From Oribacterium sp. (GTDB taxonomy: Bacteria > Bacillota_A > Clostridia > Lachnospirales > Lachnospiraceae), in contig JAGAXP010000310.1 in the NCBI GenBank assembly GCA_017940955.1, forward strand, positions 1 through 8,635: a stretch of 8,635 bases of DNA, written 5' to 3'. How positions within the stretch are numbered: the first letter of the stretch is position 1; every line of letters begins with the position of its first letter. The notes beneath the pieces were generated by a model. The model did not search any database and was not told the DNA's origin. It saw only the letters and a program-made list of their open reading frames with translations. The position numbers and the translations under genes were made by a program. Shown one piece after another: positions 1-5,467 of this stretch.

Positions 1-2
1 AG

Positions 3-56
3 GGTGATGGTAATCGTATAAAATCTACAGTACAATATGGAAAGAAATGTGGATGA
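3..56 (+). CDS. Possible C-terminal tail of an upstream gene (partial)
   Basis: One frame is open from the window edge to a TGA at 54-56 and reads GDGNRIKSTVQYGKKCG. It is followed 14 nt later by a hairpin with flanking A and T runs (70-98), which is the arrangement expected at the end of a gene. Seventeen residues are too few to name a family, and an open run of this length can occur by chance. The position is the only real argument for it. Confidence 0.2.
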   Translation, partial: GDGNRIKSTVQYGKKCG

Positions 57-69
57 AAATTGGGTACAA

Positions 70-98
70 AAAAAGAACATCTTTCAATGTTCCTTTTT
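70..98 (+). terminator. Weak A/T-flanked hairpin, possible bidirectional terminator
   Basis: The stem is gaacat (75-80) with atgttc (87-92) around the 6-nt loop ctttca. It is extended by an A run on the left and a T run on the right across one bulged C at 93. A tracts on one side and T tracts on the other let it work in either direction. The stem is short and AT-rich, so it is weak alone. It lies just after the putative gene tail ending at 56 and just before the larger hairpin at 101-154. Confidence 0.4.
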
Positions 99-100
99 GC

Positions 101-163
101 ACCGCCCCGTAAATTCACTTACTTTGCGTAAGATCCTTGGTAGACTGGGGCGGTTATTTTTTT
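101..163 (+). terminator. Long-loop GC hairpin plus T-tract; resembles the shared terminator of a type I toxin-antitoxin locus
   Basis: accgcccc (101-108) pairs perfectly with ggggcggt (147-154), followed on the plus strand by tatttttttg, a good U-tract. The 38-nt loop holds a second small hairpin, cttac (118-122) with gtaag (128-132). The minus strand has no T run after the stem, so termination should be on plus-strand transcripts. From memory, A-run + TAACCGCCC + spacer + GGGCGGTT is the typical look of the overlapping ends of a small holin-like (Fst/Hol_Tox) toxin mRNA and its antisense RNA in Firmicutes. I find no hydrophobic toxin reading frame next to it on either strand, so this may be an orphan or decayed locus. 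The terminator is fairly secure; the toxin-antitoxin reading is inference. Confidence 0.5.
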
Positions 164-385
164 GCTATCTTATATATAGCCTTTCGGAATCCAACCGGAT
201 TTTGACCATATAACAAGGGGATTCGCCCCGAATGAACATTGAAAGGAGAATACTATCCTAAAACAGAAGAAGATGAGTGTATTTCTGGGATATATTCTAA
301 AAAAGGCGTACTTTAACAAAGTTCATAAGCTCCCACCCGTGCTTTTTCATATGTAAGAATGTAGAATTATGCTAGTATAGGGTTA
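164..385. other. Intergenic stretch with two small hairpins, no convincing gene
   Basis: Two small inverted repeats are visible: aatcc (188-192) with ggatt (197-201), and attcg (221-225) with cgaat (229-233). A Shine-Dalgarno-like aaaggaga (242-249) is not followed by a usable start codon in an open frame. A 27-codon frame at 273-356 lacks a ribosome binding site and resembles nothing I know. I see no tRNA, riboswitch or insertion-sequence end here. Confidence 0.4.
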
Positions 386-414
386 TATAATGTAGTATCT
401 TCAGATCAAGGAGA
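386..414 (+). promoter_or_regulatory. -10 box and ribosome binding site for the AAA-ATPase gene
   Basis: A perfect TATAAT lies at 386-391. The hexamer 17 nt upstream (363-368) is a poor -35, so the promoter is only partly supported. The expected transcript start is near 397. The Shine-Dalgarno aaggaga (408-414) sits 8 nt before the ATG at 423, which fixes that start codon. Confidence 0.5.
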
Positions 415-422
415 GATGAGCT

Positions 423-2009
423 ATGAAGAAATTCAATACAACAGCGGTGTGCATACCATCAAAACACTATATGGTTGATCTTTCTGAAAAAGTAGAAGAA
501 ATCAAGAAACTGGTAGATGATGGAAAGTATTTCACTATCAACCGGGCGAGACAGTACGGAAAAACGACTACCATTGCAGCTTTGAGCAAGACCTTAGCAA
601 CGGAGTATGAGGTAGTAAGTCTGAGTTTCGAGGGAATAGGTAATGCAGGATTTGCCACCGAGCAATCATTTGTAAAAGCATTTAGTCGTAGTTTAAAAAG
701 AGAGATGCGAAGTGGGTTAGCGATACCTGCGGATGTAGAAGAACAGCTTTCGGATTTCATAAACAGAAAAGAAGAAAAAGCTGAACTTGATGAATTGTTT
801 GATACCTTGCAGGACTGGTGCTATGAAACTGGTAAAGGCATTGTTTTGATCATAGATGAAGTTGACAGTGCGACCAATAATCAGGTTTTTATGGATTTTC
901 TTTCTCAATTGCGTGCACTCTACATAGATAGAGATGTAAAAGGTTTAAAAACATTCCAATCAGTGATCCTTGCAGGAGTAACTGACGTGAAACATCTGAA
1001 GTCCAAAATCCGGGAAGAAGCAGCGTCCAAAGAAAATAGTCCGTGGAATATAGCAGCTGATTTCACAGTCGATATGAGTCTGTCAGAGGAAGGCATCAGG
1101 GGAATGCTTGATGACTACGAAGCAGACCACCACACAGGTATGGACACAGCCGCCATGGCAAAATCCATCAGAGAGTATACAAACGGATATCCTTTCCTCG
1201 TAAGCCGGATTTGCCAGTTGATTGATGAGTCAGTAAGCAAAACCATGACGCTGTCAGAAGCCTGGACAAGAAACGGCATGGATGAAGCAGTTAAGCTGAT
1301 CCTTGCCGAAAACAATACACTATTTCAATCTATCACTAAAAATCTGAACAATTTTCCGGAGCTTAAAGCTTCGATTCGGAGTATACTGATGGAAGGTGCG
1401 AGGATGACCTGGAGCCCTGACCAGAAGGATGTTGCTCAGATGCAGATGTATGGACTGATCAGAAATGACCATAATACTGTTAAAATAGCCAACAGAATCT
1501 TTGAGACACGGCTTTACAATCTATTTCTGTCTGATGAAGAATTAAAGCAGAACGTCTTTGCACGAGAAGGACAGCTTGCTAAAAATCAGTTCATCACAGA
1601 TGGAAAGTTAAACATGCGTCTCATTATGGAGCGGTTTATATTGACTTACACAGAAGTGTGCGGACCATTAAAGGATCGTTTTAAGGAAAAGGATGGCAGG
1701 GAACAATTCCTGCTCTATCTGAAACCAATTATTAACGGAACAGGAAACTACTATATAGAGGCTCAGACCCGCGATCAAACAAGAACAGATGTTATTGTGG
1801 ATTATCTTGGACAACAGTATATCATCGAACTTAAAATCTGGCATGGAGACCGTTATAATGCTGAAGGCGAAAAACAGCTCAGCGAGTATCTGGATTACTG
1901 GAATCTTGACACAGGATATATGCTGAGTTTCAACTTCAATCAAAAGAAGGAGCAGGGAGTTCATCAGGTTCATGTGGGAGACAAACTGCTGTATGAAGGA
2001 ACTGTATAA
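423..2009 (+). CDS. AAA-like ATPase with C-terminal PD-(D/E)XK nuclease-like domain
   Basis: A 528-residue soluble protein. The N-terminal half is a P-loop ATPase: a Walker A-like RARQYGKTT (residues 41-49, GKT kept but the first glycine of GxxxxGKT absent, as is common in this AAA-like group), a Walker B GIVLIIDEVD (139-148) with D145/E146, and VILAGVTD (181-188) in a sensor-like position. A helical region with NGYPFLVSRICQ (254-265) resembles the lid of AAA-like/STAND proteins. The C-terminal domain has a PD-(D/E)XK pattern: E446, D456, then IIELK with E469 and K471, followed by Q485 in an amphipathic helix. Such proteins are abundant and often multicopy in Lachnospiraceae genomes. Their role is unknown; defence or mobile-element functions have been suggested for relatives but nothing here proves it. 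It is a single-gene unit with its own promoter and terminator, with no partner gene beside it. The domain calls are firm, the function is not. Confidence 0.85.
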   Translation: MKKFNTTAVCIPSKHYMVDLSEKVEEIKKLVDDGKYFTINRARQYGKTTTIAALSKTLATEYEVVSLSFEGIGNAGFATEQSFVKAFSRSLKREMRSGLAIPADVEEQLSDFINRKEEKAELDELFDTLQDWCYETGKGIVLIIDEVDSATNNQVFMDFLSQLRALYIDRDVKGLKTFQSVILAGVTDVKHLKSKIREEAASKENSPWNIAADFTVDMSLSEEGIRGMLDDYEADHHTGMDTAAMAKSIREYTNGYPFLVSRICQLIDESVSKTMTLSEAWTRNGMDEAVKLILAENNTLFQSITKNLNNFPELKASIRSILMEGARMTWSPDQKDVAQMQMYGLIRNDHNTVKIANRIFETRLYNLFLSDEELKQNVFAREGQLAKNQFITDGKLNMRLIMERFILTYTEVCGPLKDRFKEKDGREQFLLYLKPIINGTGNYYIEAQTRDQTRTDVIVDYLGQQYIIELKIWHGDRYNAEGEKQLSEYLDYWNLDTGYMLSFNFNQKKEQGVHQVHVGDKLLYEGTV

Positions 2010-2085
2010 GATCATTGAACCTGATACTCTTTACTTATAGTTAAGAGCCGGTATAATTCAGGATGGATTGAGATAATTCTACTAT

Positions 2086-2131
2086 GGTCGTAATACCCGA
2101 AGTGTCGGGTATTGCGGCCTTTTGTGTTTTT
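2086..2131 (+). terminator. Strong rho-independent terminator after the AAA-ATPase gene
   Basis: A 15-bp stem pairs 2086-2100 with 2105-2119 around the tetraloop agtg. The top nine pairs (aatacccga / tcgggtatt) are perfect Watson-Crick and the lower six include two G-U pairs. It is followed at once by ttttgtgttttt. It starts 77 nt after the ATPase stop codon and separates that gene from the TRAP operon. Confidence 0.9.
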
Positions 2132-2256
2132 ACTGGTACTTTATCAGTCATAGGTCGATCGGAATACTGTGACCGGACGTATCATGCCGTAAATACAAAC
2201 CGCAATTTTGTTTGAAAAATAGTTTAAATTTGCAATAAATAAAGATTATTTTGCAG
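2132..2256. other. Upstream region of the TRAP operon, no gene seen
   Basis: No open frame with a ribosome binding site is present. There are only short imperfect repeats, for example ggtc/gacc around 2153-2174. The right part (2205-2256) becomes strongly AT-rich, as expected upstream of a promoter. Confidence 0.4.
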
Positions 2257-2281
2257 ATGTAAATGTTATCATACCTATAGT
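2257..2281 (+). promoter_or_regulatory. TRAP operon promoter with an overlapping cre-like (CcpA) site
   Basis: Two -10 candidates are present: an extended -10 TGTTATCAT (2264-2272; TGn followed by TATCAT) and TATAGT (2276-2281), for which TTGCAG at 2251-2256 would be a -35 at a long 19-nt spacing. The 14-mer at 2258-2271, TGTAAATGTTATCA, fits the catabolite-responsive element consensus TGWNANCGNTNWCA at every fixed position but one (T for the central C). Such a site over the -10 would block transcription when CcpA is active, in keeping with a secondary carbon source uptake operon. The sequence match is direct; the CcpA role is inferred. Confidence 0.5.
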
Positions 2282-2312
2282 AAAAAATGTTACGAAATTA
2301 CATGATTTAACA

Positions 2313-2322
2313 GTTGGCCAAC
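2313..2322. promoter_or_regulatory. Perfect 10-bp palindrome in the dctP leader
   Basis: gttggccaac is a perfect dyad about 35 nt downstream of the likely -10 and 50 nt before the dctP start. The position suits a repressor operator. A 10-bp palindrome can occur by chance, and AraC-type regulators usually bind direct repeats rather than this kind of dyad. Confidence 0.3.
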
Positions 2323-2359
2323 GGTGATCTTATTATTTCGGACTTACAAATTCCCTTTT

Positions 2360-2365
2360 AGGAGG
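2360..2365 (+). promoter_or_regulatory. Ribosome binding site deciding the dctP start
   Basis: A perfect AGGAGG lies 6 nt before the ATG at 2372. The same frame stays open upstream to an alternative start at 2324, but that one has no ribosome binding site and would put charged, non-signal residues before an otherwise normal signal peptide. The 2372 start is therefore preferred. Confidence 0.9.
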
Positions 2366-2371
2366 CAATGT

Positions 2372-3394
2372 ATGAAAAAGATATTAAAACGCATAGGTGC
2401 CGCATTTACGGCGTGTGCGCTTGTTTTGGCCGGAGGAACATTTATCAGTGTCAAAGCGTCTGATATGAATAGCAATGTACAGATCAAACTTGCACATAAT
2501 CAGCAGGACGGATCGGAAATAGCAGACACCATCGCAAAATTTGCAGATTTTATCGAAAACGATTCAAACGGAGATATTTCAATCAAAATTTACCCTAGCG
2601 GACAGCTTGGATCAGAGACTGAAGAAGTTGAGATGGTTCAGGCAGGCATCCTTGATATGGCCAAGGTCAGCTCCAACACCTTAGGTCAGTTTGATAACCG
2701 TTATGCCATATTTGCACTTCCGTATCTGTTTACAAGTCAGGAGCATTATTACAAGGCTATGGAGAACAGTGAAGCGGTCAAAAAGCTTTTTACTTCTACT
2801 GCTGATCAGGGGTTCATCGCTATAGGCTACTATGCCAACGGTTCAAGAAACTACTATCTCAAAAAAGATGTGTGTGTAGATGATCCGTCAGATCTTGCCG
2901 GTATGAAGATCAGATCCATGGTAAGTACCACATCCATGGGTATGATCGAGTCCATGGGCGCAACACCGGTTCCGATGTCCTCAAGTGAGACCTATTCAGC
3001 GCTGCAGCAGGGTATCGTTGACGGAGCAGAAAACACTGAGCTTGCACTTACAGTAAACGGACATGAGGATCTGGTAAGTTCCTATACATATACTGAGCAT
3101 CAGTATTCACCTGACATTTATATCATCAGCACCAAAAAGTGGAAATCCCTCACAGATGCTGAGAAGCAGGCGCTGGTTCAGGCACTGGGTGAGACCAATG
3201 ACAATTTCAAGGCGGTTTACAACTCAATGATGGATGCAGCGATTGAAGAGGCACAGGAGCATGGAGTCACAATTTACAGAGACATCGATAAGTCAGCCTT
3301 TATCGAGGCAGTTCAGCCGATTCATCAGGAGTACATCGCTCAGGGTGATGAGTACAAGGCACTTTACGACGATATCGAACTTTACAAAGCTTGA
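2372..3394 (+). CDS. dctP: TRAP transporter substrate-binding protein (DctP family)
   Basis: This 340-residue secreted binding protein captures an organic-anion substrate outside the membrane and delivers it to the DctQM permease. Residues 1-29 form a Sec signal peptide (KKILKR, a hydrophobic stretch, likely cleavage after SVKA). There is no proper lipobox cysteine, so it is probably not a typical lipoprotein. Family marks follow in order: IYPSGQLGSETEEVEMVQAG (73-92), FALPYLF (114-120), GMKIRSM (177-183) with the conserved Arg181 that usually salt-bridges the substrate carboxylate, GATPVPMSSSETYSALQQG (196-214) and GIVDGAENT (214-222). The last ends in ENT where many relatives have ENP. Length is normal for the family. 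It is the first gene of dctPQM, 14 nt ahead of dctQ, and GH105 downstream points to a uronate or unsaturated uronide ligand. The family is certain; the ligand is inferred from context. Confidence 0.93.
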   Translation: MKKILKRIGAAFTACALVLAGGTFISVKASDMNSNVQIKLAHNQQDGSEIADTIAKFADFIENDSNGDISIKIYPSGQLGSETEEVEMVQAGILDMAKVSSNTLGQFDNRYAIFALPYLFTSQEHYYKAMENSEAVKKLFTSTADQGFIAIGYYANGSRNYYLKKDVCVDDPSDLAGMKIRSMVSTTSMGMIESMGATPVPMSSSETYSALQQGIVDGAENTELALTVNGHEDLVSSYTYTEHQYSPDIYIISTKKWKSLTDAEKQALVQALGETNDNFKAVYNSMMDAAIEEAQEHGVTIYRDIDKSAFIEAVQPIHQEYIAQGDEYKALYDDIELYKA

Positions 3395-3396
3395 TG

Positions 3397-3402
3397 AGGA
3401 GG
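3397..3402 (+). promoter_or_regulatory. Ribosome binding site deciding the dctQ start
   Basis: AGGAGG lies immediately after the dctP stop codon and 6 nt before ATG at 3409. An in-frame TTG at 3391 overlaps the dctP stop but lies before this site, so the 3409 start is preferred. Confidence 0.85.
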
Positions 3403-3408
3403 CATGAG

Positions 3409-3929
3409 ATGACAAAAAAAGTAAATCGGATAATTGAAGTTATAATGGCAGCGCTCATCGTTTGTATGGTAGGTGCCAACTTCTGGCAGATCTTCACACG
3501 ATTTGTACTTAATCACGCAGCAGACTGGACAGAGGAATTCATGAGATATGCACTTATCTGGCTCACGATGCTGGGAGTTCCGTATGCGTATGGCAAAAAA
3601 CAGCATATCGCAATCGAGTTTCTGGTTGATACATTTACGGAAAAGGGCAAAAGATCAATGCTGTCTTTACTGAAATCGTCATTCTGGTGCTCAGCGTTTC
3701 GGTTTTCATCGTTGGAGGCATCATGGTAACACTCAATGCAAGAGGTCAGGTTTCGGCAGCACTTCAGATGCCGATGCAGTTCTACTACCTCGGAGTTCCC
3801 ATGGCAGGATTCCTCATGGTATTTTATACATTTCCCAGGCTTATGGAGCTTGTTAAAGAATTCAAAGAGGTAAAAAAAGTAAAAGTGGTCAATGAAAAGG
3901 AGTTTATGACAGAAAGGAGGACAGTGTAA
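3409..3929 (+). pseudogene. dctQ: TRAP transporter small permease subunit (DctQ), interrupted by a -1 frameshift
   Basis: DctQ is the four-helix membrane subunit that pairs with DctM. The first part reads MTKKVNRIIEV, a first membrane helix, RFVLNHAADWTEEFMRYAL and GVPYAYGKKQHIAIEFLVD, all classic DctQ. After about position 3650 this frame degenerates (KRSMLSLLKSSFW) and stops at TAA 3727-3729. The frame one base back continues the family sequence: KINAVFTEIVILVLSVSVF, GGIMVTLNARG, FYYLGVPMAGFLMVFYTF, ending at TAA 3927-3929. The join is explained by one missing A in the run aaaa at 3649-3652; with five As it would read ggc aaa aag atc. The restored protein would be about 173 residues, normal for DctQ. 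An SD-like ggagg (3714-3718) before ATG 3723 could let the second half be translated separately. This is either a real inactivating mutation or a homopolymer sequencing error. Confidence 0.85.
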
Positions 3930-5239
3930 TGATGCAGGCACAGGCAGCAATAGTTCTTTTAGTAGTATTTTTCTTCCTTCTGTTTATGAAGGTACCTATT
4001 TCATTCAGTATCATTTCCTCCGCTCTGGTTACCATAATCATGTTTATGGATCCACAGTTTGGAATGTTTATCTCCGCACAGAAGATGGCAAGCGGTATCG
4101 ACTCCTTCTCACTCCTTGCGGTACCGTTTTTCATCCTTGCGGGTACTCTCATGAGTAACGGAGGCATCGCACAGAGGATCATCGATCTCGCCCTTCTTGT
4201 TTTGGGAAGAGTACCGGGATCTCTGGCTCTTACAAACATAGCAGGCAACACGATCTTCGGTTCACTTTCAGGCTCAGGCATCGCAGCAGCCACTGCAATA
4301 GGTGGTGTAATGAATCCACTTGAAAAGGAGCAGGGCTATGACGAGGCATTTGCAGCAGCAACCAATATCGCCACAGCACCTGTAGGCCAGCTTATCCCTC
4401 CTACCAATGCTTTCATCGTTTACTCAGCGGCTGCCGGCGGGACTTCTGTAGCGGCACTTCTTATGGCAGGATGGATACCGGGACTCCTTTGGGCAGGACT
4501 TTGCGGAATCGTTGCCTTTGCATATGCTGCACAGCACGGTTATGTTGTAAAGAGAACCGAAAAGATCACACTTCAGGAAGCATGGCTTACATTTATCAGA
4601 GCCGTACCGTCACTTCTCATGATCGTTATCATCATCGGCGGAATCCTTTCAGGACTTTTCTCACCTACAGAGGCAGCAGGCGTTGCAGTTATTTATGCAT
4701 TTCTCCTTGCCTTCTTTGTATACAGAAGCATAGGTGTAAATGACATCTTCAAGGTGCTTGTGGATGCCGGCACCATGACAACTATAGTAATGCTTATCAT
4801 CGGCGCTTCACAGGTACTCAGCTTTGTCCTTTCCTTTACCGGACTTCCGCAGGCCATCAGTTCACTGCTTCTTTCTGTATCAGACAACAGAATCGTGATC
4901 CTGCTTATCATAAATGTGATCCTCCTCATCGTTGGAACTTTCATGGACATGGCTCCTGCGCTTATGATCTTTACACCGATCTTCCTTCCTGTAGCCAGGA
5001 GCGTTGGAATGAATGATATACAGTTTGGAGTAATGATGGTAATGAATCTTGCCATAGGAACAGTTACGCCTCCTGTAGGAAGTGTGCTTTTTGTAGGATG
5101 TTCGGTTGCAAAACTTAAAGTTGAGAATGTCATCAGGCGTCTGGTACCTTACTTCCTTGTTATCATAACTGCACTTTTATTTGTGACATTTGTGCCGGCA
5201 ATTTCGGAGTGGCTGCCAGGGACACTGGGACTCATCTGA
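3929..5239 (+). CDS. dctM: TRAP transporter large permease subunit (DctM)
   Basis: A 436-residue polytopic membrane protein with roughly a dozen hydrophobic segments; it forms the ion-coupled transport channel of the TRAP system. Family signatures are all present: PFFILAGTLMSNGGIAQRII (67-84 region), GRVPGSLALTNI (93-104), FGSLSGSGIAAATAIGGVM (110-128), TAPVGQLIPPTNAFIVYS (149-166), FSPTEAAG (244-251), GTFMDMAPALMIFTPIFLP (336-354) and a TPPVGSVLF motif (380-388). The start codon ATG at 3929 shares its A with the dctQ stop (TAATG) and follows aaaggagg at 3913-3920, so the two are translationally coupled. A second ATG at 3932 is less well spaced. Its own frame is intact, but without a working DctQ the transporter is not expected to function. 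Identity is secure. Confidence 0.95.
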   Translation: MMQAQAAIVLLVVFFFLLFMKVPISFSIISSALVTIIMFMDPQFGMFISAQKMASGIDSFSLLAVPFFILAGTLMSNGGIAQRIIDLALLVLGRVPGSLALTNIAGNTIFGSLSGSGIAAATAIGGVMNPLEKEQGYDEAFAAATNIATAPVGQLIPPTNAFIVYSAAAGGTSVAALLMAGWIPGLLWAGLCGIVAFAYAAQHGYVVKRTEKITLQEAWLTFIRAVPSLLMIVIIIGGILSGLFSPTEAAGVAVIYAFLLAFFVYRSIGVNDIFKVLVDAGTMTTIVMLIIGASQVLSFVLSFTGLPQAISSLLLSVSDNRIVILLIINVILLIVGTFMDMAPALMIFTPIFLPVARSVGMNDIQFGVMMVMNLAIGTVTPPVGSVLFVGCSVAKLKVENVIRRLVPYFLVIITALLFVTFVPAISEWLPGTLGLI

Positions 5240-5247
5240 TGGATGAC

Positions 5248-5406
5248 GCCGGAAACGTTGTCGGCACGCGCCTGCCCACTCGATTGAAAGTACATCTTAC
5301 CTGACATGTACGTACCGTTTGAACTATGTGCACCCGGATACGTGCATGTCGATGTCGATGTTCTTTCATCCCGCAAGCCTTGCACACATTCAACATCGTT
5401 TCCGGC
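5248..5406. other. Highly structured 160-nt nested inverted repeat (candidate structured RNA or mobile repeat)
   Basis: The element begins 8 nt after the dctM stop. The outer stem gccggaaacg (5248-5257) pairs perfectly with cgtttccggc (5397-5406) and continues ttg/caa (5258-5260/5391-5393) across a 3-nt bulge. Inside are a small hairpin ggca/tgcc (5263-5266/5273-5276) and a long central arm: gaaag/ctttc (5286-5290/5363-5367), acatc/gatgt (5292-5296/5357-5361), a 12-bp helix 5303-5314/5339-5350 with a single G-U pair, and ccg/cgg (5315-5317/5335-5337). A third hairpin gcaa/ttgc lies at 5373-5383. Together this makes a closed multi-branch junction. No U-tract follows, so it is not a normal terminator. 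It could be a structured RNA in the dctM-GH105 intergenic mRNA, an RNA stabiliser, or a palindromic repeat element; no clear target-site duplication is seen. I do not recognise it as a known class. Confidence 0.6.
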
Positions 5407-5467
5407 TGGTATGCCAATTGATTGTAAATATAAATAAATATATGAAGTAGTGAGGGGAGAAATCCAA
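5407..5467 (+). promoter_or_regulatory. AT-rich leader and ribosome binding site of the GH105 gene
   Basis: After the structured element the sequence turns AT-rich. A weak promoter is possible (ttgatt at 5418-5423, tatgaa at 5441-5446, 17-nt spacing). The purine-rich ggggag (5454-5459) lies 8 nt before GTG at 5468 and supports that start codon. No terminator separates dctM from this gene, so co-transcription with the TRAP operon is likely. Confidence 0.45.

Noticed and set aside
273..356. 27-codon plus-strand frame (MSVFLGYILKKAYFNKVHKL...)
   Set aside because: No Shine-Dalgarno at the right distance, no family resemblance, and too short to exceed chance.
2030..2057. Possible promoter (tttact-16-tataat) just after the AAA-ATPase gene
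   Set aside because: Any transcript would end within about 65 nt at the strong terminator at 2086-2131 and no small RNA features are visible.
2324..2371. Upstream start extending DctP by 16 residues
   Set aside because: No ribosome binding site there, and it would place non-signal residues ahead of a normal signal peptide; AGGAGG at 2360-2365 fixes the start at 2372.
3646..3656. Programmed -1 ribosomal frameshift in dctQ
   Set aside because: The codons ggc-aaa-aga do not allow good re-pairing one base back and no stimulatory hairpin or strong SD lies at the right place; a missing A explains it better.
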